From positions 15,062,390 to 15,126,389 of the forward strand of contig JAJEKV010000025.1 in NCBI GenBank assembly GCA_021234155.1: a stretch of DNA of 64,000 bases, in the 5' to 3' direction. How positions within the stretch are numbered: position 1 is the first letter of the stretch; every line of letters begins with the position of its first letter. Positions 47,340 through 58,312 of this stretch are shown here, one piece after another. Under the pieces are notes generated by a model. It was not told the origin of the DNA. It was given only the letters and a program-made list of their open reading frames with translations, and ran no database searches. The translations under genes were made by a program, and so were the position numbers. Origin of the DNA: Isoetes taiwanensis (taxonomy: Eukaryota > Streptophyta > Lycopodiopsida > Isoetales > Isoetaceae).

Positions 47340-50300
47340 ATTGGCCAAATTATCTCCATCTTGTGGATCACCAGAACAGCCTTCAGAACCGTCATCTTTC
47401 TCTCCACTGCATTCTCCATGTATCAGTGTTGGTGAAATTAATTCAATGTTGAAATCTAGCGCATTATTATACAAAACTAATCTGCCAACAAATATGACAT
47501 TAATTGGCACATTTAATATTTTAATGAGAAGATGGCCAACAATGTTAAACAGTAATTTTCAGCAAATAGTTTTATGCAATGTGATATTAAGTAGGAAAGA
47601 AAATATTTACCATTTCCTTGTCCGAATCGCTGTCAATATAGCATACTTCCTGCAACTAGAGATAAGAAAGGTAATCAAAATAAAAAGTACCCATTATTTA
47701 TATAGAAACAATATGAAATTATGCTGCACAATAGAGAATACGCAGCAGTAAATCTGACTAGTTCAGACTTCCTCCAGCTTGCAAAAATAGGAGATCTAAA
47801 TACTCCATGATATTTTACAGACTTCAAAAGCTTCCTACGCTGCAGACATTTGGATGTTTGGAATCTGATATGGGAATGCCAGAAAGGGGAGTTTATAGAT
47901 TCAATGAAAGGGGCAAAAACATTAGTACAATATCAGTCAGAATGCTTAAATAACGAAGAACTTATCTCCAGTTACGAATTGCAAATAGAAACCAACCATT
48001 GTAGATCATGAAACGACATATGATCCAATGGGTATGGTCAAGTGCTGCCGTAGAAATGGCTTTTATTACTATTTCCCATGAGTTCCAATAAAACAAAGTC
48101 TGCATTTAAGCTTCAAGTATATAAATTGCTCCAAAGAATACCAGGCATATATAAGGATGATGCTAGAAAAGTTTATTCTAGGGAGATCAAGCAGCGTTCA
48201 TGCATATACTGGCCCTGGAATATTTTCCCCCAATTCTTGAAGCCCATTAAAATAGCAAACAAGAGACTGTTGCCATAATGGTTGCTGTAATTTTTTTACT
48301 GAAATAATTGTGCCTACCTAAAGCATCAAGATAAAGGATGACACTTACCGCCTCAACTTCCTTGCCCTTTTTCGATTTCACCTTAAAAATTATGCCCGGA
48401 CTTGTTCTTTTGATATAATCCATGGCCTTAAACTATAATTAAGACACAAAAATTAAAAAGATGAAAGGTTTGAATTTTAGCAAAATAAGAATTGAAGCAA
48501 ACATTAAATCAGCAAACATAGACTAACCTTTTTTGGCACAAATCCTTTTGCTATCATTCTCTTTTTAAAGGCAGCATATCCACCTTTCTCTAAGATTTCT
48601 TGAAGCATATCATCTGTGGGCATTGAGCCCCAATCTTGAAACTGCAATTTTCAATTTAAAAAAGAACAAAGACAAATAATCAAAGGCAATTTAGAAATCA
48701 ATACTTACAAACTTAGTTTTGATTGACATAAGTCTACCGGAACCAGTTCGTTGTCTTGTTTTCTGTTTGGCAACAGCGTCCTTTTGACGTTGATAAATGT
48801 TGTCACAAGAATCCACAAACCTTTTCCATGACTCTTCATCGACTTGCATTGGCCTTGCTGCATTGCCAGCACGGACATTCCTTCGCAGGTTATCCCTAGT
48901 TAAATTTTACATAGGAAAAAGTAAGTTTATTTCATATAAATAACAAGAAAAGTGTGATGTAATTCCTAACCTCCAATGTCGCCATCTCTTCTTCAAGAAC
49001 CTAATAATATCTATCTCGCTCAATCCATCACCAAACTGCTCGCGAACATATTTCAATGTCTTTTATGGCGTGGCTTTATCTCTTTAAATGCTTATCTACT
49101 TCTCTACAATACAGTTTCAAAGCATCTGCTGCTTTTTCCTCAAACTCGCGGCCAGCCTTATCTCTTAATACCTCTCCTTTAAAAAAGCAAACCTGAAATT
49201 CAGAAGTAATTAGCAATAGTACTTGAAGTATTAACAAAAGTAATTAGAAGTAATTACCTCAATAAATCATAGTACAAACTACCTAATAAATGAAATAAAC
49301 TCCAAAACATACCTCTGAATTTGATAATCTCCTGAATTGTACATTGTACGAGAGATCAACTTCAAACTTTTCTTTATCAGGACTGTCTTTATCAAGATCT
49401 GTGTCAGGGGAAAAGGAATCTTCATTATCGAATCCATTATCTTCTGAAGAAGACGAAGAAGCACTTAGAACAACGTGCTTGTTTAAGATGATGGATTTCC
49501 TTTTAACTCCTTCTTTGGATGTCTCAGCGTCTGGAACATTGCATGAACTGCTTGAGCGTCGTGGATGCTTCACCCTAGAAAAGAAAGTAGGCATGTTAAT
49601 GAAAACATCGCACACTAAGTTAAAACATGTAAATAACAGTACACAAACCTTGCTGTACATAAACTAAGTAGCATCATGATGCAAATAACAGTACAAAAAC
49701 CTTGCATCCTTTAACCTTGTCGTCCGTAACTCACCGCCTAATTCTAGAATGGGACTCCGCATGAAACCAACAAACCGCCCAGGCTTAGACTTGCTTCTCA
49801 TTCATCTCGTGATTTCTACAATGGTGGATAGTGGGTAGCCGCATACATGCGAACTACCCACAAAAATAAAGGGAATATCCAATTATATCATTTGGACCCC
49901 AACAAAATACAATGCTAATAGAGATTGGGCTAGTGTACATGCCGAAAGCTTATCACCGGATTAAAAACCCAGCCTTTTCGGTTTTCGAGGAAAAACCCTA
50001 GTGATAAGCCTTCGCAAGGGGCTTGGACAAACGCAAGGCATAAAAATCGGCTCCCAAAACCCATTTAATGGAAAAGTCGGGAAAGGGATGCATTTCGCTA
50101 ACGGGCAATCGCACATCACCAACAAAACAACAAGACAAAACAAACCTCCCAGAGTGGAGGGGTTGATTACGCTACAAGCCACGCCGATAAAAATACAAAA
50201 CAAAGAAGGGGGGAGGGTGGGTTCAAAGAGAATAAGGTAATCACAGAGAGAGAAGAGGAAATGCCGATGAGATGTTGATGTTTAATCACGCCTAAAATAG

Positions 50301-51590
50301 TGAACTCCCAACTGTAATGGGCATGCGCCACCGCGATGCATGTAAAATACATGCTCGCCCCATTCTAGAATGGTGATCCGATGTCTCGGATCGATGGATT
50401 CTAGAATGGACTCGCGATGAAACCAACAAACCGCCAATACCAAAGGACTTCCTTACAAACTAGGATCGGAGACTAAGGTCACGGGGAGGAAGGCTAAAGG
50501 CCGAAAAAGGACAAAGAAGAAAGAAAACGCCAAATTGGCCAAACCAAGTGTGGAGAAGCCCTCCCCTCACTCGGGAAACAATTCAAAGAGAATAAGGTAC
50601 TGAGAGAGAAGAGGAAGTGCCGATGAGATGTTGATGCGTAATCACGCCTAAAATAGCGAACTCCCAACGGAGAATGGGCATGCGCCGCCGCATGCATGCA
50701 AAACATGCATGCTCGCCCCATTCTAGAATGGCGATCCGATGTCTCGGATCGATGGGATACAAGATACTCTTTATATAGCATATTTGTGCGTAAACGTCGG
50801 CCCGGTTTCTAAAGAGGTTTGGATGCAAGTTATATAACGGCGAGGGATAATTAAAACATAAGCACATTAACAAAGATATAGAGGAACCGCGACGCAACCA
50901 CATTATTCTTTGCGAATCTTTTGAATCAATGCCGCCCGCTTCTCAACATTTCATTTTATGAGGGCATGTCAAAATGGCGTGGTTGCATTAGGCTTTAAAA
51001 ATTCAATAAAGATTTTACAACCATTAAGTGGCCATTGTCAGCAAAAATTCAAGATACATAGCCTGCCAAGACAATTGATATTAAACAAGATGAAATATGA
51101 CATTTCTATGGAGGAGATACTAGATGCTAGAAGCCAGAAGTGCAAAATGGAGTTTTTATAGAGTTACAACAAATTAAAAGTAAACGGCAGAAAGCCCACT
51201 AGATGATGCAAAATAGAAAGCAAGAAGTTTTTGAATTTACATCAAAGAAACCCCACTTTATATCCTAAACAAAGAAAGTAGTGTTTTCTTGTAAACGTAA
51301 TGGAAATTGAATAGGCTTACCTTTCTTTTCCTTTCTTTATGATTTCAAGGCGTTTATTCTTTCCTCCTAAATCACCATTGTGCTTCTCAAATGGCCTAGA
51401 TGAAATGTTTGAATCATCACTTGCAGAATTTCTTCGAATACGTTTCTCCAACTCGCTCATCAGAGCAGCCATAACATCTTCAGGCACATTAGCAAGGTAA
51501 TTTTGAAGCCTTCCTCCATTGGACTCATCCGCTGAACCGTCCTTGGCCTTGCCAGATCCATCATCAGGAGACACTGAAGAAAAACAAAGA
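47340..51590 (-). pseudogene. Second CACTA gene (DNA-binding accessory protein-like), multi-exon
   Basis: Minus-strand exons with GT-AG borders read in order: an acidic/basic first part (51590-51320: NYLANVPEDVMAALMSELEK, then RIRRNSASDD); a Ser-rich acidic part (49575-49322); FKGEVLRDKAGREFEEKAAD (49190-49130); FGDGLSEIDIIRFLKKRWRH (about 49030-48970); then NLRRNVRAGNAARPMQVDEE with WKRFVDSCDNIYQRQKDA (48897-48790) and KTRQRTGSGRLMSIKTKF; FQDWGSMPTDDMLQEILEKG (48645-48525); a small exon EVCYIDSDSDKEM (47655-47615); and an acidic C-terminus ending NLANE at 47340. The tryptophan-centred block resembles the region of plant CACTA accessory genes (Transposase_24/TNPA-like) that precedes a TGSK-like motif. 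At least one frameshift lies at 49090. A 1.2-kb repeat-rich stretch (49735-50950) splits it. Confidence 0.5.
50222..50757. repeat. 360-bp-period duplication inside the CACTA gene
   Basis: TTCAAAGAGAATAAGGTA begins copies at 50222 and 50582. Each continues through GCCGATGAGATGTTGATG, CACGCCTAAAATAG, GGGCATGCGCC and ATTCTAGAATGG to GATGTCTCGGATCGATGG. A shorter related piece (TTCTAGAATGG...ATGAAACCAACAAACCGCC) is at 49742 and 50399. The less AT-rich composition suggests separate insertion into the CACTA. Confidence 0.8.
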
Positions 51591-51785
51591 GCAATAAATG
51601 TCACCGACTAAGAAACTCTAAATTAGAAACTTGTTCTTTCTACTTCTAAATAATTATTGCTCGGCATTCTGACGATGGTGAACGAAGCTAGGAATAGCAA
51701 GCCGTGGACTTAGTGCAATCGAGAACGGAGAATCGCTTCTATTAAGTATGGAATTGATATTACAGAGAAATATAAAGTAAAAAAT

Positions 51786-54523
51786 ATGGACGTCTACTTA
51801 GAACCTTTGGTGGATGAACTTAAGGTTTTGTGGAAGGGAGTGCATATGTATGACATTTCTAAAACTCCACACGACTTTATGTTCCATGGGATGTTATGCT
51901 TTACTCTTCATGATTATCCAGGTTTTACGGAAGCTTCTGGTATGATGTATTATGGAGTGCAAAATCATAATAAACCATAGGTATTATTTGAATTAATCTT
52001 TTGTTTTATTGTAGGTCTGCAAACAAGTGGTGCATCTGGATGTCCTTGTGGGACTAGCTTAACATCATATAGGTCAAGACATCTGAAAAAACAGATATAT
52101 ATTGGACATAAAAAGTACTTGATAGAGGGTCATCCTACACGTGGATCTGATGAGACCCCGAAGCCAAAGAGATGGACACCTAAGGATTGGTTAGATGCTT
52201 GGAAGGAGATGAATCCCAATGTGGATTACTAGACTAGTTATGGAGATGCAAATGCAAATCTTCCGCCAGGAATGAAGAGGTTATCCATATTCTATAGGTT
52301 GGAGTATTGGACTGACTTGGAGTTGGTGCATTTACTTGATCCCATGCACATCTTCAAAAAATGTCGCATTCTCTTTCATGCATATAACAGGAGAACAGGA
52401 AACATTGGCTGCTAGGATGGATCTGAAAGAGCAAAAAATCAAAAAGAAATATTGGCCCATCGAGAAGAAAGGTAAGAAATCCCTCACATGGAAACAAGGT
52501 GCATGGGTTTTAGGGAAAAAACAAGTTGTTGAAGTGAACAAAAGAATATCAAAGGTACGTACACCAACTGGATATGGAGCCTCTTTGCGTAAAGCATTTG
52601 AAGGCAGTCTCATTGGATTAAAGTCCCATGATTGGCACAAGTTTCTTCAGGTATACTTTAATTCCTATACCTTATTTTTTATGAAAGTTTGATATTTCAA
52701 CATATGTAGTTATACTTTGTTTTTTTTCCTTTTCAGCATATATTGCCATGCGTTATAGGAGACTTTTTGACTCCACAAGTAAAAAGCATTATATATCGAT
52801 TGGGTAAATTTGCAAGGTGGGTCTCTTCCAAAGAAATCGAAGTGTCTGAGATATCAAATATGGAGGAGGAAGTGGTTATGCTGCTTTGCGATATTGAAAA
52901 AGAACTTCCCACTAGCTTTTTTGATCTACAGGTAACTATTAAGCAAATATTATGTAATCATGTATATTCTTAGCAATGAAAAATATTGTTAATGATGTAG
53001 TTACACTCATAGGTGCATCTGCTATTGCATATCCCCAATGAGATAAGGTCTTTGGACTCGCTCCTAGTAGATGGATGTTTTTCTAGAGCTATATGAAGGT
53101 GCTCAAGGGCTTTGTCCATCAAATGGCAAAACCAGAGGGATGCATGGGCGTATGGGCATCTTGTACAGAAACATTGTTCCACCTAAATGATGTCACTACC
53201 TCATGTCATCCCGCGGCCCTAAATTGTGGGAGAAAGAAGAACCAAAGAGATCACATCGCAGGTATTACAGGTAATGGAGTAGAACTAAGTCCGAGTGATG
53301 AAATGCTTCTTTGTCAGAAACACATTTGTGATAATAATATCGGGAGTTTACAACCATGGAGGGACTTGTTTGAAAGCTTAAGGAAGATGCACAGAGAAGG
53401 TCAAGACGATCTATTTTGCCAAATGTTATGGATAGCACATGGTTGTTGGCTCATATGGATGAAGCCAGAGGTCGTGGCCAAGTTATTCGAGATGAGGATT
53501 ATGAGATTGCCCTTGGTTGTAGTAGGAAGGTAAATATTTGATGCTAAGTTTCATTCCTTTTATAGAATATTATTCCTAATTATCGTTATTTTGATCTAGG
53601 CGCGATTCTACACTTCAATGTGGGCTTATGGCCAACATTTTCGCATCAACACGGTTGATAAACACAGGGTCACATTTGATTCAGGAATCAGCTCACAATT
53701 TGAACAGAAAAGTCAGTCTAGCAATAGGGACCGCAACCTTTTGGAAAGTAACCTTGATTACATGGGCATCCTAACAAATATCATTGAATTGGATTATCGT
53801 AGCTTTCATGTAAATGTCTTGAAGGCACGATGGTTCAAAGTTGTATACAGAGGTCATGGCAGAACAGTTAGGAGTCATCCATCAGGATTTCCAGAAGTAG
53901 ATTCCTCAAAGGTATTGGCTGAGATGAAAGAACCTTTTGTTTTTCCAAGTCAGGTTGAGCAAATGTTTATCCATGAGAACCCTAATGACACAAAGTGGTG
54001 GATTGTCGTACATTGTCAACCAAGGGCTCGACGTGTAATCGATCTTTCTATAATTGAAAATAATATGGAAGAGCTCTCCAGTGATGATGATGTTAATGAT
54101 GGTGGAGGTGTTGCGGATACTGCTGATGATGTTGATGAGCCAAGTCTAGATGATATAGAAGATGCTTTTAGATTTGAAGAAAGAGAAATTTCAGAAAGCT
54201 CTTTAAACATAGAGGATGTTGGTATTGAAGGTGTTGAGGATGATGCTAATGAACATGTTCTTCTAGCATTACCAACGACACTTCCAATGAGAGATGAGGT
54301 TGATATGGAAGCAAATTGTGCGCTTCGATCTCCATTTAGTTCGCCAATTCATCCCTGCACTCATGATGAGGATTATATTGAAGATGAAGAAGTCGCAGAA
54401 CATGCACATGGTCATTCAGAAGCAATTAGAGGTTTGGCTCTTCATTTATATCTAGACGATGATGAGATAGATAATATTGAGCATGATCTAAAGGAGCAGA
54501 TTGATGTGTCTACATACGATTAA
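51786..54523 (+). pseudogene. TNP2-like CACTA transposase (Transposase_21, DUF4218, DUF4216)
   Basis: This enzyme cuts and moves the element by binding its ends. Domains appear in family order on the plus strand. MDVYLEPLVDELKVLWKGV through LHDYPGFTEASG (51786-51940) is spliced (gtatga ... gtag) to GASGCPCGTSLTSYRSRHLK and IYIGHKKYLIEGHP (52016-52210). MKRLSIFYRLEYWTDLELVH, LLDPMHIFKK follows (52273-52360). After a shift come KSLTWKQGAW and GLKSHDWHKFLQ (52480-52650), then spliced HILPCVIGDFL (DUF4218, 52738-52930), YMKVLKGFVHQMAKPEGCMG (53090-53150) and a 301-codon ORF (53618-54523). That ORF includes DYMGILTNIIELDY and an acidic tail (DUF4216). Stops or shifts at 52231, about 52380 and 53085 break it, though some may be consensus errors. 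Introns look regular. As assembled it is probably not functional. Confidence 0.8.
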
Positions 54524-54559
54524 TTAACATGTTAATTCTATTACTATTACTGCTATGAT

Positions 54560-55013
54560 AAATATTAATTGATAATTATGTGTTAGTATTGAACGTTATC
54601 TCTTTAGCATGGATACAATTATATTGTGATTTCCACTTCTAGAACCTCTATTTTAGCGGTCCACACAATTTCATTGAAATATTAGATACAAAATTTGATG
54701 ACATTTTTTCATAAGTCTTGAGAAAAGTTGTAGTAATAATGTGCCTAAATTGCATTGTAAATTTGACAAAAAAAATATCATTGTTTAGATGAAAAATTTG
54801 ACATTAAACTACAATGTAAATTTGATAAAAACCCGGTCATTGCCTTGATGAAATATTTGACACTACTGATTTGACGCATTCTTGAATTTTGATGAAATAT
54901 TTGACACTACTGATTTGATGCATTCTTGAACCTTGTGTCAAGATAGTAGCATCTGACACAAAATTGTCATTACATTTACCTCTTGACACAATTGTTGACA
55001 CTATACCCCTATC
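54560..55013. repeat. CACTA right subterminal repeats
   Basis: ATGAAATATTTGACACTACT occurs twice (about 54849 and 54891), and variants of TTGTGTCAAG / TTGACACAA recur toward the terminus. These direct and inverted short motifs fit transposase-binding subterminal repeats. Confidence 0.65.
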
Positions 55014-55129
55014 CTCTTGTAGTGAAACAAGCACGTCAGCTCATTTGTGCTCCTTATGTTTTGACTGCTGGCTGGCCTTCAAACAACAATTTCGACTGCA
55101 AATATGGTTAATAAAGTCTACAACTTTCT

Positions 55130-55620
55130 CATTCAAATTGTTGCTTTTGTTCCATTTGTATATGTGTAAAGTATCTCAAAGCTTCCATACCAGATACCAT
55201 TGTCAGGATACCCTGAGACAAGTGCATTTCATGACTCAACAATCCTAAATTCCTGCTTATTAAAAACTTCATGTGCCTTTGCCAGCAAGCCAAATTTGAC
55301 ATAAAGGTCAATCAATGTGGTGCCCACAAAGCAGTCTTTATCCAAACCCTTCTGCACCTTTCTATGTATCTCTTGGCCCTTGTCAATAGCCCCTATGCTG
55401 CCATAGCACTTTAAGCCACAAAAAAAATGTGACAACATCTGGTCAGAACTTCCTTTCCACATCCATGTTCAACACAACCTGCAATCATTTCATTCCATGA
55501 GACTACATTTCTGATTACGAGATGGTCAGAGACATTCTGTGCCTTTGTAACTGAATGAGACTTGGCATACATGCTGATCAAAATATTACAACTCTAGATA
55601 ACCAATACAATCACATGAAC
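55130..55620 (-). pseudogene. PPR-protein fragment next to the CACTA right end
   Basis: The minus strand reads ILISMYAKSHSVTKAQNVSD, VSWNEMIAGCVEHG (55600-55470), then after a shift GLKCYGSIGAIDKGQEIHRK, FVGTTLIDLYVKFGLLAKAH (55440-55270) and ALVSGYPDNG (55240-55205), then MEALRYFTHIQME. This is the PLS-type PPR pattern with VSWN and IHxK repeats. Two or three frame changes occur. The CACTA begins about 100 bases past its 3' side, so the transposon may have inserted into or beside this gene. Confidence 0.65.
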
Positions 55621-55912
55621 TCAGTCAATTTGTGTTAATAAAACCTACATAACAATCACTACATGATAGAACAACACATACAACCATCTCAATGAATAGC
55701 AACTTTACTAATAAAAAACAGTATTGTTCTTGCGTTCATTCGAACGCAAAAGAACGAAACAGAACCCATGAAACCGCAACCTCGAGCCATTAGAGGGCAA
55801 CCCCTCGTGCGCAGCACCTTGTTTTTCCATAGTAATACGAAGTGCTGGTTCTTTTATGGTTGTATTTTAGTGACTTGTTGACGTCTTATTGATATGGGCC
55901 GTGGGGTATGAA

Positions 55913-56300
55913 ATAAAGCCTTGGAAAGGTTGGGACCCATTAGATAACGATTTCCATGAAGGATCGGCCATTTTGGTGTGTTGGTTGTCACTAGGGGCGC
56001 TAGTGTGTAACCTTTGGTATCAAAGCTAAGATTTAATTCCTCATGACAACATTGGTGTGTTCCACATGCTTGAGCACAAACATCTCGAGGAAGGGGAGGA
56101 ATTGACATGGTCCGTAGGGTATGGGATAAAGCCTTGGAAAGGTTGGGGCCACATTGGATAACGATTTCCATGAAGGATCCACCATTTTGATGTGTTGGTC
56201 CTTGGAAAGGTTGGGGCCCATGGATAACAATTTCCTTGAAGGATCCGCGATTTTGGTGTATTGGTTATCACTAGGGGTGTGAGTGCGTAACACTTGTAGG
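55913..56300. repeat. Three diverged copies of a 70-95-bp repeat
   Basis: CCTTGGAAAGGTTGGG followed by GATAACGATTTCCATGAAGG and ATTTTGGTGTGTTGGTT occurs at 55918, 56132 and 56201. The first and third copies extend to CACTAGGGG. The GATATGGGCCGTGGGGTATG-like lead also recurs (55892, 56107). Overlapping ORFs here are products of the repeat. Confidence 0.75.
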
Positions 56301-56883
56301 TGTCTAACAACAATCAAAGATATTGTTAAGACTTAAATGCACTTTCTTACACACATTGGCACCTCAAACTTGAAATGCAATGTCTTCGAGTATTCACATT
56401 TTGAAACAAGCAAATTACTCCATGAATTCCTAATGCACTTGCCATCTAAAAGTTGGAAGAAATCTAATAGAGCTTGTAGCAAGTATGGCACTATATTAGA
56501 CAAAAACCCAATAAGAGTTTTCTCTCGTTCATTTAAGCAGTTGAGCATTATAATTTTTGAGAAAAACCGTATTTGTTTAATTAAGAACATGATACCACTT
56601 TAGATTTGTATTATCTTGCAAATTATATATATCACAAAAAACGTTTTTATGGGGTTTTACACCAAGGGGCAAGAGCAAAAATTAAATTTTCGTTGATATT
56701 AGATCCACGTACTACAATTACATGATTGTATAAAGGTGTATAATTTGTGCATTTACTATTCTATATTAGAATTTCTTGGCTTGTGGTCCTAGGGTGAAGG
56801 GAAGTTGGGTCGCCTAGATTTACATGGGGTCGGGTGTGTGGGACCTTGGAGGGGGGGGGGGGAAGGGAGGGCATAGGGCCTAG

Positions 56884-57690
56884 ATGGCGTGTTTCTCCAG
56901 CTCTATTCCTTTCAAGGCATTAAGGAATATTCCTTTCAAGGCATTAAGGAACATTCCTTTCAAGGCATTAAGGAATATTCCTTTCAAGGCATTAAGGAAC
57001 ATTCCTTTCAAGGCATTAAGGAACATTCATCTCATTAAGGAATATTCCATATTAAGGAATATTCCATTCAAGGCATTAAAGAATATTCCTTTCAAGGCAT
57101 TAAGGAATATTCTTTCCGAGGTATTAAGGAATATTCCTTTGAATGCAATAAGGAATATTCCTCTTCTAACATTAAGGAATATTCCTTTCAATGTATTAAG
57201 GAATATTCCTTTCGAGGTATTAAGGAATATTCCTTTCGAGGCAATAAGAAATATTCCTGTGAAGGTATTAAGGAATATTCCATTCCAAATGCTGTAAGGA
57301 ATATTCCTTTGAAGCAATAAGGAACATTCCTTTGAATGCATTAAGGAATATTCCTTTCAATGCAATAAGGAATATTCCTTTTGAGGCATTAAGGAATATT
57401 CCTTTCAGAGTATCATTAAGGAATATTCCTTTCAATGTAATAAGGAATATTCCTTTCAAGGCATCAAGGAATATTCCTTTTAATGTAATACAGAATATTC
57501 CTTTCGAGGCATTAAGGAATATTCCTTTCAAGGCGTTAAGGAATGTTCCTGTCAAGGCATTAAGGAATATTCCTTTCAATGTAATAAGGAATATTCCTTT
57601 CAAGGCATTAAGGAATATTCCTGTCAAGGCATTAAGGAATATTCCTTTCATTCAAGGCATTAAGGAATATTCCATTCCAAATGCAATAAG
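56884..57690. repeat. 24-bp minisatellite, about 30 copies, core GGAATATTCC
   Basis: The unit is AAGGAATATTCC followed by TTTCAAGGCATT, repeated for nearly 800 bases with point changes. Two shortened units lie near 57030-57060. Because 24 is a multiple of three and the unit lacks stops, long ORFs occur on both strands (IPFKALRN repeats on plus, GIFLNALK on minus); these are artefacts. Each unit holds the palindrome GGAATATTCC, which fits the GAAnnTTC dyad of heat-shock factor sites. Confidence 0.95.
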
Positions 57691-58312
57691 GAATGTACAA
57701 AAATGCAATTTGTACTTCTATTTGTGTAATACTTCTATTTATGTAAGGTTTCAAAGGTTACATAACACATATTTGTAGAAGGGTTTTTCACAAAACATAT
57801 CACAATGGGGCACGGCGATGATAATGTTTCCATGGTGATGATAATGTGTCCAACATAGCTTCCATTTCAACAACCACTTTCTCGTGCACTCCATGAAAAG
57901 TTGGTGTTCTAGAATGTGAGCTTGTTTGTCGGCTCTCTCCAACACCACACTCTACAATACAAGGATGCATGAATTTAGCAAGCACTTAATTGCGAAAACT
58001 CAACATGCTTTCACCAGTTTTAAATCCATAAAGCAATTTCAGGTTTGAGGTATCATTGTATTTCTATTAGTATCAACTCAACATGCATGAACACACTTGC
58101 ACCTTTGCAGCAAATCACTAATATAACTTGAAACAATCAAGTAACTGTTTTGATTGACCAAAAAGGGTACAAGGCTTCTTTAAATCAGAAATCAGAAGTT
58201 TCAGATACCATGTTACATGCAAGATCAGCAGTAATCATCCATGTTACTTTCAAGATGCCATGTTACTACAATCGATTTACTGGACAATACAAGAACATCA
58301 TTTGAAGAAGCT
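57691..58312. other. No gene seen
   Basis: ATGATAATGTTTCC-type short repeats occur near 57815-57850. Two small overlapping minus-strand ORFs at 57751-57985 have no family features. Confidence 0.3.

Larger units (their letters stand above)
29695..55024. mobile_element. CACTA (En/Spm-type) DNA transposon containing nested insertions
   Basis: The left end CACTACAAGAG (29695-29705) and right end CTCTTGTAGTG (55014-55024) are an 11-bp terminal inverted repeat starting with CACTA. Both are flanked by AAA (29692-29694 and 55025-55027), the 3-bp target duplication typical of this superfamily. Subterminal DNA on both sides carries repeated TTGACACAA / TTGACACTAT motifs, the usual transposase-binding layout. 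Removing the LTR insertion (29754-46524 plus one target copy) leaves about 8.6 kb, a normal CACTA size. The element encodes a TNP2-like transposase (51786-54523, plus strand) and a second gene (47340-51590, minus strand). Confidence 0.8.

Noticed and set aside
56033-56317. Proline-rich minus-strand ORFs at 55854-56317
   Set aside because: Several overlapping frames from the triple repeat, with no independent support.
56884-57778. Long ORFs on both strands (137 and 148 codons plus, 104 and 127 codons minus) with IPFKALRN or GIFLNALK repeats
   Set aside because: They arise from a 24-bp repeat without stop codons. Presence in both directions and the lack of any other coding sign make a protein unlikely.
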